Below, one piece after another: positions 29,526 through 42,154 of a stretch of 64,000 bases of DNA. This DNA is from Sinonovacula constricta (lineage: Eukaryota; Mollusca; Bivalvia; Cardiida; Solecurtidae). Under the pieces are notes generated by a model. The model searched no databases, had not been told where the DNA came from, and worked only from the letters and a program-made list of their open reading frames with translations. Every line of letters begins with the position of its first letter. Positions within the stretch are counted from its first letter, which is position 1. The translations under genes were made by a program, and so were the position numbers. The stretch spans positions 18,789,513-18,853,512 of the forward strand of contig CM017561.1 of assembly GCA_007844125.1 (NCBI GenBank). The letters run 5' to 3'.

Positions 29526-31750
29526 CTTTTAGTTCCAATCTAAATTTTAATTATCTTCCAAATTATGTCATTTTGAAGACCACCCCCTTCCCCCACCGCC
29601 AAGTCAAGGAAAAAATGGTTTAAAGTGCCAAGTATATTTTCCCATAGACCAGCAGTAAGAAAGGCCTCAAGATGACAATCAAAAGAAAACATAAAAACTA
29701 TGCCTGGTAAGCTAATCTTTTTTTTGATTAGCACCCCCTCCCCCACCCAACAGGCAAAAACCAACCAGAAAACCCTCTTTTATTAAGGTTATTTTGATTT
29801 CAAATAAAGTGAATTGTTTACATGAAACTCTCTAATAAAAATTATGTTTGTGGTTAAAGAAGAAAAAATGTTCACCTCGGCCATTTATCTAAATGGGACT
29901 TCTTTTGAGACGGACGTCAAAACAAAGATGGCAGCTAGGGTGACAGCTCACTACAGTACGATGCCAGTTAAACTTCAATTTGTGGCGGCTTAAATTTAAA
30001 TCGTCCGATTTTAATTTACCCAGCACAGCAGACACACAGCTGTCAAACGATGGCAGTGTTTATTTTTTGTGCGAACTACTTAGGCATATTCTTCTTCCGA
30101 CTTCCGGCGAACAAAACGATCGTGATTTCACTAAGTATTATTGCACCAGATACATCCGAGGGATGATTGTCCCGAGGACGGAATTACCCGAGGAGTTCCG
30201 ATTGTAATAAAATAAAGAAGTCTGTTTTTAACAGTTCCCTCCCTTTGTGAATAAGAAATAAAGACCTAGCGAAATTCATGTATTATAACATTAAGTTTTA
30301 AAATATGTACGATGAAATTGGCTCTGTCCGTCGTTGTAGCTTTTTGTTATAATTTGATGGAAATCATGATAAAGTGGTATTCAACATTATTTTGTGTTGT
30401 TGTTTTTTCATTTAAGACAACCGAGTTACGTCCCCTGGTAATCAACACGGACAATGTAGATAATTGATTTTACAGTCGTGTGAATTGTGCGTAATAAGAA
30501 AGATACATGAAACTGAATGACAGGAGAGAGAAAATGGAATTTACTATGTTTCGCTTTTCGACGCGCAACCGTAAAAAGCTGTTGAAAGCACACCAAGGTG
30601 AATTCTTCTACGTCACGGATATAGATAGTTTCCACATCAGTGAAAATCCCTTATCTTGGCAGCCATCTTTGATGGTAACTTCAAGGCATTTTCATATGAA
30701 TAGTAGAGAAGGGTAAATTTTATTTTCTTGTAATTTCTTCATTTGTGGTCCGAAAATTAAAAGCTATACACCATTAGAAAGCTCTCGAAATTCATATTTT
30801 AGAATACAATATTTTACAATTGATAAATGCAAACAGAATTAATACACAGAAATAAATAAAACTATTGGCTCATACTTAAAACAAAATGAACAGTGTATCA
30901 TTTTCGGTTGTATTTCTTTTACCTTTTAAACTATCAAAATATAGTTTTGATATTTAAAATACTTTATAAAAGCTGCTAAATTCTACTGGTAGATAAAATT
31001 TAAATATCTGTGAAAATTTTGATAGGACCTTTTTGTTGTTTACATTGCCGATTTGCGTAAAAGATTATTACTCGTTTGGAGACATTTTTTGGCTTGTTGG
31101 TAACATGAATGTTTAAGCTGAGGCTATTTTTATTATTAAATGGCATAAAACATTAAGTTTGAGTTTTCAACTAATTTAGTGCGACAGAAGTAATGGATAT
31201 CTTTAATACAGACACTCGTTAGTTTTAAATCATGGACAATTATTTCTTATATTAGTATTAAATAGTGTTTGAGTTAGGCATTGGTTCTGTATTGTTACCT
31301 ATCCAACGGCTCTTAACTGATTCAGTTTAGTTGATGAACAACCCTACTGCAACTAAAAGAAGTATCATTTGTTAAATTGTCAGGTTTGTTATTTAAGCTA
31401 ATTGCTTTATGTTTTAAAAATGCACACTGAATCAGAAAAACAAATGAAGCTTATTCCTAGTCAATACAAACATATAACTTAAACTATATATTTTTATTTA
31501 TTTATTTGTTAATACTTAAATCATGCCAGTATTGATGTGACTAGTTTAACTCTGAACTTTGACATGATTATATTGACAAAACAACATACAACTATAAAGA
31601 AACGTTTTGTCAATAAAAATAAAGTTAAATTGCTGCATCAAACATAGATAAACAATTCAGATAATGGAGTTTCTACATTTACTCAATTTATAATTAGTGT
31701 AATAAAATATGACAACCAGGGTTCCCTGATATGAAAAACTATATGTCAGC
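29526..31750. other. Non-coding sequence with a fragment of the SAP repeat family
   Basis: At about 30164-30207 'gatgattgtcccgaggacgg' and 'cgaggagttccgattg' match, in inverted orientation, 56713-56752 next to the SAP copy at 56872. Several short open frames (for example 30507-30716) have no recognised family. The rest is AT-rich. Confidence 0.5.
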
Positions 31751-32105
31751 AGTATGTTACCGGACTAGCTGGGTTTAAATAGTTCAACAACAAGATGTCT
31801 TTCTACCAATGAGTATTTATTTAATGGAAGATGGGATGATCATCATAATAGTACCGATCTATAAATAGAAAATAAACATGTTTAAAACATTGTGTAAAGA
31901 TATTTTCCATGTAGCTTACACTAGAGCTCGAATCGATCATGTAAATACTTTTTAACTTCATACAATGTGTTAACCATTTGTTATTTTCTATTTATAGATC
32001 GGTACTATTATGATGATCATCCCATCTTCCATTAAATAAATACTCATTGGTAGAAAGACATCTTGTTGTTGAACTATTTAAACCCAGCTAGTCCGGTAAC
32101 AAGTA
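31751..32105. mobile_element. 347-bp foldback element with 121-bp perfect inverted arms
   Basis: 31755-31875 is the exact reverse complement of 31981-32101 by reading; a 105-bp spacer separates them. The ends are TGTTACCGG...CCGGTAACA, flanked on both sides by AGTA (31751-31754 and 32102-32105), a plausible 4-bp target duplication. No coding capacity, so a non-autonomous DNA transposon or MITE. Perfect arms imply youth or gene conversion. Confidence 0.85.
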
Positions 32106-32303
32106 GGCAATAAGCTCTGACTTGTCAATAAACACACACCAAGAAGAACACACCTTCAATGTTGTTAGTTGTTTTATGTGATCTATTTCTCAAAATGTTC
32201 TGTTGACATCTAACAATTCAATAGTAATTTTTTTATATTGTCTGGAATAAATCTGGCTCCAAGATGTGTTTAAGTTCCCCTGTACTAGTTGAACGTCTTA
32301 GGG

Positions 32304-32498
32304 GCACAGGTTCTGTGGTATAGGTATGGGATTAACCCGCTAAATTTATTAAAGCGCAAAATACATTTTTACAACAAGATTGATTCCAATAGATTTTTTC
32401 ATAAATTTACACGTTTTATTTTATAGAGGGGATACAGAGATCCATTTTCTATGCAGCATATGCATGTTATATATAACAAAGAATTAACCTATACAATT
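32304..32498 (+). repeat. 195-bp dispersed repeat, copy 2
   Basis: Near-identical to 28205-28399. It lies about 140 bp before the SAP-family copy at 32640. Confidence 0.9.
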
Positions 32499-32634
32499 TT
32501 TACAATAAGAGAGCTTTATGCTACTGTTTTGCATGCGAAACCCGGACCGGAAGTCTTTCTTTGACTCCCGATGATGGCGCTGCGAAAATTGAAGATATTA
32601 GCGCACATGGCGGAGTCGGCGGTCCCCGTTACAA

Positions 32635-33015
32635 TTGGACAGTCCGATAACTCGGTTACTTCCCTTGAATTCAAAGGGAGGCTACTCGCCGCCGAGCCTC
32701 TGGGGACTAAGTAAAAGAAAAAGATGGCGGACAAGGACAAAGAAATCAACGAAGCTTGTGTAAACAACTAAGAATTAGTTCATTTCTAAGCTACATTTAA
32801 CAGATTTAAAGAAGTACCTGGCGAATCGTCGTTTGACTGGATCCTGAAGGGAATATTAGCTAATCGAGAGAATTAGCGAATTATCGGCGCTCACAAGCTA
32901 GATATTACTGGCAATTATTAATTGAAAAGGAGAGACCACCTCGAGAAGAATTAGTTACACTTCACCCTCCCTTAACTGGTTAACAGGTCGCCCTTGATCG
33001 GTAAGGGGAGATCAT
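32635..33015 (+). repeat. SAP-domain repeat family, copy A
   Basis: Upstream part 'gataactcggttacttccc' and 'ctctggggactaagtaaaa', then ATG at 32724 reading MADKDKEINEACVNN and a stop at 32769-32771. Downstream, 'ggcgctcacaagctagatat' and 'caggtcgcccttgatcggta' match copy C at 56698-57165. It is a decayed fragment; the intact protein is not in the window. Confidence 0.8.
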
Positions 33016-36000
33016 TGAAACACAGACCAGCAATCTACCAATGAATATGGTAAGGATTACATACCTGGTGCATGTATTCTTTTATCATAAATTTAATTTC
33101 TTTTAAAGCAACTTCGTCACAGTTGGTAAAATGAGCACTTTTAGCTCACAGGAGTGAGAATACACTCAAAATGAGCTATTGTGATTGCACACCACCAACA
33201 TCAAACATCCATAAAAATTCTTTAAATAACATTTCTTCTGAAACTGCTTGCCCACCAAACTTCCTCAGGAGCTTCAGCAGACAGAGGGAATGAAAAGTTG
33301 TTCAAAGAATATTGATCTGTCAAAAGACTTGGCAGCCAGGGTGTATGCCATATTCCTTATATGACTTTTCCACACTTTTTTTCAGAAATAGCCCTATTAT
33401 CCCTATTTTTTTGCTTTCAGAAAAGAAAATGTAAAATGAATCAAAATATTTCATTAGTTGTAGTTTCAGATTCTCCATTTCTTGTGAATAGCAGTTAAGA
33501 TGTGATAGTGTGTACACATTTGGTTGTCCATCCTATAAAGCAACATGGTCCCTTCGCCAGTCAGACATATTGGTCAGAGGTGCCTGTCTTTCAAGCATGG
33601 ACAGAACAATGGATTATGGTGGCCAACATAATGACAATAACGTAAGAAATAATGTTAATTCCAAATGAAACTAGTAAGAAATTCCTTATTTAGCTCTATT
33701 ATTTTTACTTATGAAATTTGCTACTTTGCCCTCATTTTGTGTAAATCCATGCCTATATTATTTTTATGAAGAGGCAGTAGAAAGCCTGCATTATGTGAGT
33801 AGTATACAGACACGATAGTGTGGTATAATGGGTGGGGGGGACAAAACTGGCATCACTAGTGGATGTCTAAAATAGAGTACCAACTAAAAAGCTATCTTGT
33901 CATACAACTTATGTATGTTGTTATTTTTTTAGCATGTTTATATTATGAGTGTTTATTTGATTTGAATGGTTTATTGTTTTTGTGATTTTGAGACAACAGC
34001 CAGAACAAGGGATGTTGTTGACAGAGGAAGGCATGTTGCTAATGGAATGATCATTCAGGAATGTCAGTAACCTTTCCCTGACAGGGATTTCTAAGGAGTG
34101 CAATATTATGAACATTAAACCCTTTCAACACAGAAGACTGACTTCTTGGAATAAAAATCACACTCTGTTATTTGTAAAAGAATAAGTGTCCCCTCTAACA
34201 TAGGCAAGGTAACTGATCTAATGTGCCTGTTAAAACACTGTATATAACATTATACCATCTAAAGAATATTGTTAGCCTGTGCTTGGGTATCTCTGGAGGA
34301 TTTAATTCATTATATTAATTCATTGTGAATTATTTTGCATGTCATTTGAAGTATTCAATTACTTTTATACGGACAAAATACCTTTTAGAAAATGGCATTG
34401 TTTATTTTCTTTGTTAAACAGTTACTATAAAGTATGCTACTTGACTTTTTTATCTTATAGAAAATAGTCATTAGACTAGCCTTATATGACTGTGTAGTAC
34501 TAAAAGTGTTACATTTTTTTCATAAATATGTCAGTAAGGGAATTAAAAATTGTCACTTATCTTATACTTACTTAGTATTTATTTTTGTATTTTTAATTTT
34601 AATATTTATTTAATAAAGCCTGTTAGAGAGACACAAATATTCATTAAATCCCTATAGTTATGATTTAATAAACATTGAAAAAAATGGAGAAAGTACCACA
34701 CAGGCAAAAAGTTACAGGCCTGTACTGAGAGTAATAAAAGATTGTTTACTATGTTTGTATGAAGAATCTAGTGCAATGTTTTTGTTGAAATTTGTTAAAT
34801 GATAATTTTGGGTTACTATATAAATGCTTATTACATGTTTATGTGTCAACATGTATTTTCTCAAAATGTTTTGATTTTCGAGAGTTTGTGTTTACAAATG
34901 CGTTATAACGTAAGTTAGGATAATGTCATGCAATCGTTTGCCTGGGTGTTTATAGTACCTATATCGCAAATTAAAAAATAATGTGGATCAGTTGACTGAA
35001 TGATAATATATTACACATATTACTGTAAGTATTTTAAACGTTTCTAAGTGTGTCTTGATATAAAATGAAATAACATAGTACAGCACCAAATAAAGAATAA
35101 CATGATTCAGTTATTAACAATACTATTAAAAGCCACATAGAATTGTAGTGACAGTATTAGAAGATTACGGGTAGTTCAGACAAAATGCCAGAATCACTTT
35201 CTTTGAACCAACATGTTTACATGCTAATAGGTAACCAGGGAGCATTCAAAACAATTTTACAACTGTAAACCTTCTTCTGTTCAGATTTTGTCTCAATTTA
35301 ACTTCTAACATTTTTAATCTAGTAAACTACTATGGCAAATCAAATTCTCACATACACATACAATAGTCATAATGAGGGTCAGGGTTTAAAGTCAGGTAGT
35401 AAAAGAGGATTAAAATGAGTGCAAGTAGACATAACACATTTTGTCTTCATATTACCAACGTTCTGTGTCTTGTACTTGTTTTTATTAAGATTGCATGAAA
35501 TTTATTCTGTAATATGCTAAATATTTATTTGATTTTTAAATTCATGTAGGATAATAAATAACATCAATATAAGTATTTGAGAAAAACATGTCAGACGGAA
35601 GATTGAAAACTGAAGTTAGAATTTAAATATTTTTTAAGGACATTGAAAGTAAGTGAAGATCAGGGAGATTGATTGCAGGCTTAACTGAATCGCAGTTTTA
35701 ATCTTATGACCATGTTTCGGTTGTGCTTATTAAAAAATAAATAATGTATTAGTGTTATTGTTTTATTTTTTTACAAAAATAAATAAAAAATAACAGTAAA
35801 ATAGTGTGTGTGAAATCAATATCCACTGGATCAGGCAAGTTTTTAGCACACATTCAGGTTGTCATTGAACTCCTCTTGAAGGACATGAACAAGTCTAGTT
35901 TATTTTTTGTTGCAACCTTTTTTATCCACATCAAACTGCTTTCTCCTCTTCATTTCGCCTTCTGCAGTCACCAGTATAGAATATAGAAACAGTTTGCTGT

Positions 36001-38865
36001 TTTCCCTACGTTAAAATACAACCCACCATCATCGCACCAGTAACTTCTTTGTAGTCTGCAAAGAAGAAAAACAACATATTTTACATTTTGTAATCACTAA
36101 GTTAACGAGAAAAGTAATAACAAGGCCTGTTTTTCTTATATAGGGTAAATCCACATTTTAAAAAAAATATGTGCATTCGTTGGGAGACAACATAACTTTT
36201 ATTAATTATGTTCATATTGGCAAATTTTAGCTACTACTGATAGGAGAAGAAACAGATATATGTCTGGGTATTACCACTAGTACATCACAACTAAAAGATT
36301 TACTCAAAGTAAGTTGTAACTCAATGGAACCCATGAAATGCGGGATATAATCATGTCTCTGACCTACGGGTGCTCCTTAATCACAACAAAATTTAAAGAA
36401 ACAATGTAAAAGATTTTTTTTTACATTTTGTTACAATGTTCAGTAATTTGCCAGAAATAAGGGGAAAATGAAAACCAAACTGGCTATATTGGCATCTGTA
36501 AAATAACTTAACAAACTGTGTTTCAGATTTAGACTATAATTTTAGTCACAAACTTTTTTTATTTAAGTACAAAATATGTCAATATAGTCTTCAGATTATT
36601 CTTTGAGGCTTTAAGACAGATGTACTGTTTTTTTCTCTAGTTGACAAAATGGAATAATTATTAACATAAACTTAAAATTCAATTTGGGCTGCAGTACACC
36701 GGTGGTTCGGCCAGGACATTTGTCTGGGGCTTACTGCACGACTGTAGTTGAACATCATTATCATGAGCACATCTGTGTCTTTGTGATGCATTTCAAAGTC
36801 AGCACAAAAAATGAACATACGAGCTGTGCAGTTAGTTGCTTTTAGTGGCATCCTTAAATGAAGGACTGAACTCGGGTGCCCATTGGCAGCAAAAACTTGA
36901 TGTCAATAACTGTTTGCATTTTACAATATGTTTAATTTCTAGGTTTCCAAATTTAATCATCATACAGACTGAGTGATTGAAACAAAATTCATACTTACCT
37001 TTCCTGATTGGTCATTGAGCATTGCATTCTTCCGACCCTAATTCATCTCACATATTGGATAAGGATCTTAAATGCTCAGGTTTTCATTTCCTGTAAACCC
37101 ATATGAAAATTATATTAAATCTCTGTACATATTATGAAAATGACAATATTCTGATTTATTGAATGTTTTAATTATTTAATATTGGTTTAACATTCTAATT
37201 GGAAATGTAAAGGAGCGGGAAAAACTGAACCTCTTCAAGATTCAAACCACAGACCTTCCCAATACTAGCGGATCACTATACCAACTGAGCTAAAAAGGCT
37301 TGGTGAATAAACTACCAGTGAAAAAGGGAGGGATGGGGAGGGGGAGGGTGTCCCACCAACCAGGTAAAAGAGTAGAATCGTGAAAGCACATACATGTAAG
37401 CTTAAACATATTAAGCTTTTAAAGTAAATTGTGTCTGTTGACTGCTTAGGTCGAAGTTAGGATCCCGTACTGTGTATATACATCTAGTATTTACTGCACT
37501 AAAGTTAAATGGACCTTGATTCAAACCCCACCCACCAAAATTTTCTAGACCCGCCTCTGCAGTGAAACCGCTTCACTTCTCTCTTCTAGCAAAAAGATGT
37601 TCACCCTGAATGACATCCCATGTTCTACTATACACCACTGTTTAATATCACTCATTTGAGCTTAAATGCATGTGTTTTCACAACTCTTATACTTGCATGG
37701 TTGGTGGAGGAGGGATGCATTCCCCCATCCCCACCCCGGATCCATCCCTGTTTCTTTTGGTTTGATAACCGTGGGACCTGCCAATTGTAAACAACTTTTC
37801 GAAAGTGGCAGTAGTAAGGTAACTTGAAGTTTGAACAACATATAAATAATCAATGTGTTTAGTGGTGGGCATTTGAATTCTGCTTAACGCGATCTTTTAT
37901 ATTTTATGAACGAATTACGACACAGAAGTGAGCAATCATCGGCATGCAATCAATACACGTTTTATAATGGTCCAGCAACAAACAAACACGTACCATTAAG
38001 AAAAAATCGTATCATACAGAAAGACTTAAGCAAGTTTTCAGACACTGAGAAAGCGAAAGTAGAATATTTACGTACTTGTTCCAAGTTGTTGTATTCTGAT
38101 CGCTTCTAGCTGTGGCGGCTGCGTAAAATCCTTTTTCTACTTTCGACCTGCGACTGATTCAAGTTCTGTTGTACTTTCCTGTCTTACTTTTTATCCTAGC
38201 AGATTTTTCTCTCGACACTGTCTCTTCGATTCAGACAAACAAGCTTCCTGATTCAGAATTGCCATGTTTATACATTAGCCATTGCACTATTTATGAACTG
38301 CGCATGAGTCGTGAATAATTATGTGGCGAAAATATTGGGATTTTTACGAGCTCGTCGATCGTACGCGATTATGATTCGTACAATGTCGAAAGACTTCCAC
38401 CACAAACAAATATTGGAGTTTATATCGATCGCAATCGGGGTCTAATTTACGTTCTACTTTGCTCAAAATTTGAACATCTCCAAATGGAGAGCTATATTTT
38501 TGCATGTAATAGGTTTTATCTACTTTTATGTAGGTGATTTTGAACTAATGGGTGGCTTTAATAAAGTAAGTATTTTCAGTCTGTATGATAATCCTGAAAC
38601 TTAACAATAGTTAACAATAGTTAACAATGTCTTAAAGTAGCATGTAATCTTATTATAAGCTTAGTACATATCTTACCAAATAACTAAACATAAACATGTT
38701 TTCAAGAGTGAAGATAGTGCAATAAGAGTTGACAAGTGTTCTTTATAAATAATAAACATTACAATTTTTGCACATTGTCTCAATATATATTTTTACAAAC
38801 AAAGGTTTCAATCCCAATTACCTGTATTCAAAACAGCTGGAGCAACAATTTATCAGGTCAACTAC
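33016..38865. other. AT-rich sequence without recognised genes
   Basis: No exon with family resemblance and no tandem repeat was found apart from the tRNA-like segment at 37232-37300. Open frames here are short; the one at 37906-38109 (67 residues, start MNELRHRSEQ) is charged and gave no recognised family. Confidence 0.5.
37232..37300 (-). repeat. tRNA-like segment (tRNA pseudogene or SINE head)
   Basis: On the minus strand, TAGCTCAGTTGG (A box, 37281-37292) is followed after the usual spacing by GGTTTGAATC (B box, 37239-37248). The acceptor stem ends do not pair convincingly and no CCA-side structure is seen, so a SINE head or dead tRNA is more likely than a working tRNA. Confidence 0.5.
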
Positions 38866-38869
38866 TCAA

Positions 38870-39635
38870 TCTCACCCATCAATCATTATGGTCATGGACA
38901 GATATACATGGCTGATTGATGATTAATTAATAATGACCATGTCATCCATTCATTCTCGCCTATACTAACCATATGTACATGGTAATGGACAGATGTATAC
39001 ATGTCTCAGAGATATTGACCAGGTCAACCATTCATTCTCACCTATATCAACGATATATTCATGGTCATGGACAGATATACATGGCTGATTGATGATTAAT
39101 TAATAATGACCATGTCATCCATTCATTCTCGCCTATACTAACCATATGTACATGGTAATGGACAGATGTATACATGTCGCTGAGATATTGACCAGGTCAA
39201 CCATTCATTCTCACCTATATCAACGATATATTCATGGTCATGGACAGATATACATGGCTGATTGATGATTAATTAATAATGACCATGTCATCCATTCATT
39301 CTCGCCTATACTAACCATATGTACATGGTAATGGACAGATGTATACATGTCTCAGAGATATTGACCAGGTCAACCATTCATTCTCACCTATATCAACGAT
39401 ATATTCATGGTCATGGACAGATATACATGGCTGATTGATGATTAATTAATAATGACCATGTCATCCATTCATTCTCGCCTATACTAACCATATGTACATG
39501 GTAATGGACAGATGTATACATGTCGCTGAGATATTGACCAGGTCAACCATTCATTCTCACCTATATCAACGATATATTCATGGTCATGGACAGATGTATA
39601 CATGTCTCTGAGATATAGACCAGGTTAACCATTCA
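38870..39635. repeat. 173-bp tandem repeat, about 4.4 units
   Basis: 'ggctgattgatgattaatta' recurs at 38910, 39083, 39256 and 39429, exactly 173 bp apart. Each unit has two related halves (both carry 'atggacagat' and 'ccattcattctc') and the inverted pair 'catggtcat'/'atgaccatg'. Alternate units differ at 'gtctcagag' against 'gtcgctgag', suggesting duplication as 346-bp pairs. Confidence 0.92.
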
Positions 39636-39660
39636 TACAACGTTTGATCATCTACATTTG

Positions 39661-39672
39661 CATATATATATA

Positions 39673-39727
<55 letters not shown>
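39661..39727. repeat. (AT)n microsatellite
   Basis: AT/TA run with one interruption, right after the 173-bp array. Confidence 0.97.
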
Positions 39728-39731
<4 letters not shown>

Positions 39732-40477
39732 TGAGATTTGTGTATATATGCAAAATATATACAAAAATACATTGATTGTCCTTTTATTATTTATAAAAAG
39801 GAAAACGTATGCATATGTAAAAATAATTAATTTTATATCTTAATGAAGCTCCGCTGTTACAACTTTGTTACTGTTACTACTTATTGCCATACGTATTTTG
39901 TTGCCCATAATTTAATAAAGCTTTCACACTCATGGCAATTTGGAGTATGTAGTTTTTTTCCTAATTGCACAACAATGCATCAAACGTGTGATCTTTAATT
40001 GATGTTTGCCTCCCGTAATTATTGTGATAATAGCATACGCGCTATTCTTGGTTGATAATTAGTCCTGTGAATTGATCATTTATAACTTTGTTAACGATGT
40101 TCTTAAACTGAACATCTACGTAACATGCTTTACTGCATTGGAATATTGAATGAGTTATTCATTTAAAACTATGTAAGCGTGCACCTCACTTGTGAATATT
40201 TTTAAATGATCGTCAAACAGATTTTACTTTAATTAATATAATTTACTATGATATCGTTTTTTCTAGACGCGATATTAAATTGTGTTTTCTCAGATTTTTA
40301 TTACTTTAAACGTAACATTCAAACTCCGTTGCAAGAAACAATAAGTCTGTTTCATGATTTGTGCATTATTTCAGAGTCTTTCAAGAGATTTATAATTACA
40401 GTTTTAAATTACATACTAGACAAAATTGAACAATTTAAGTGTTGTTCTCATACTAGAATAATGTTATGAAAAAAAGG

Positions 40478-40740
40478 GTCGAAGTGTGAACATCTTTTGC
40501 CAAACAAGGGCGAACCGTGAATCTCGTCTCCTTTCGTTAGTGTGAACTGTGGCCAATCAAGGGAATGTGTACTTTTTCAAATCTGTTAGCTTGAAATGGT
40601 TTAATTCTCGGCTGTTTACACGTGCTTCGTTGATTTCTTTATCATTTTCCGCCATTATTTTTTATTAGTCCCCAGAGGGTCAGAGGCGAGTAGCCTCCCT
40701 TTGAAATCAACGGAAGTAACCGAGTTATCGGAAAGTATGA
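40478..40740 (-). repeat. SAP-domain repeat family, copy B
   Basis: On the minus strand: 'gataactcggttacttcc', 'ctctggggactaa', then ATG at 40655 reading MAENDKEINEARVNSRELNH and FKLTDLKKY, after which similarity ends at about 40569. The following 'caatcaaggg' and 'caagggcgaac' elements resemble the 'tcgcccttgatcgg' motif of copies A and C. Strand is opposite to A and C. Confidence 0.8.
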
Positions 40741-42154
40741 TTTTATGTAGAAACTATGCACAAATTCACCAAAGCAGTGGTGTAAAGTTTGCTTGCAAAA
40801 TCAGCAAATAAGAGGTGTTGCAAATGAGTTTCATGTATATTTCAATTTCGAAAATAAAGGTATCTTAAACATGACCTTTTAACAAAGATGATATTGCGGA
40901 CGTAGTGATTTTGGAAGTTTTCTAATACTTTTCTCCACTATTTGAGATTCTCCCTTTTCATACTATATATTATGCACGAGCATTGGAACACTCGTTTTAT
41001 GTATTTTCTGTCTTCTTTGGAACAAATTCTTTAACTGTACCTATGTATCACTCCATTGACTTACGAGCCGGTGGCCGCTATTTGCAAAGTAAACCTCTGT
41101 GCATTGTTGATAGTGATTTCACACAGATATATTAATATTTTCATGGCATATATGTGTAACAAGCTTTCACAAACTTGCACACAATGAAAAGATGTATAAA
41201 TGAAAATCTGGCTGCTTCTTGCCTAATAAAAAATATAAATGTCCGTGAAAATGCCACAAACAACGCGACTAAGTCTAAAAATACGATAAACTACAACTAC
41301 TTCTACAACTGCTAGTAATAATAATTATGTTATAATTATTATTATTACTATTACTATTATTATTATTACAATAACCTAAAAAATGGGATGCAATAATATG
41401 TGTATATTGAATGTAGAAAAATGTGGAATGATTGTAATTTTAAGCTGATGACATATTCAGTAATATATTTTAATTGAAGTCTTAAGTCAACATACCTTTA
41501 TTGAAAATGAAAATTTGCGTTCGAATTGAAAAAAGTTTAAAGTAGACAGTCAACACATACCGTTCACTTCGGCGAATCAATGTGAAATGTTTCAGAACAA
41601 GCAACGGAAAGATTTTTTTTACAATCTTTAGTTGCATTTTCTAGAAAAATCGGATCAGTATTTTCAGAAAAAAAATTGCAAAATATTTGGCACCGACCCC
41701 CTTGTCGATGTGGCGTTAAGCTGCATGGTATTTCAAAATATGTTTATTTTATAAATCTGTCAAATATTAATTCAGTACATGTAATACAATATTTACCAGT
41801 CTTAGGTGTTTTCTTTTATTTACACTTCATTTCAGCTTTATTTACAAGAGTCTACAAATACATAGCCCTACTTTCGGTTTTGCTTTTCGAGAAAGAATCT
41901 GTTGTTTTCAGAAAGAATTGGTTTGTATTGCAGATATTTTTTTTAGTTATCGTGTAGCAAATTACTTTAATTCGCCTTGGTTTACTGTCTAGAAAAAGAT
42001 GTTATTACAAAGCAAGTCTTTTATATCAAAACTTCATTTTAAGCATATAAATACGGAGTTTTGAAGAAGGTACCGGTATTTTATTTTTACAGAATAAATA
42101 ATCGAAAAAAGTTTATTATACCGTAAAATGACAGACTTGTGGTTTTCCAGAACC
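40741..42154. other. AT-rich sequence without recognised genes
   Basis: Contains an (ATT)n-type run at about 41318-41370. No coding feature recognised. Confidence 0.5.

Noticed and set aside
32516..32767. Minus-strand 83-codon ORF and its relative at 56650-56931 sharing VPR.SAAS.LPL motifs
   Set aside because: Both are antisense readings of the conserved SAP-family leader; the shared protein motif follows from shared DNA.
37232..37300. Functional tRNA gene
   Set aside because: A and B boxes are good but the acceptor and anticodon stems do not pair well enough by eye.
39584..39843. ORFs rich in isoleucine and tyrosine
   Set aside because: They translate the AT microsatellite.
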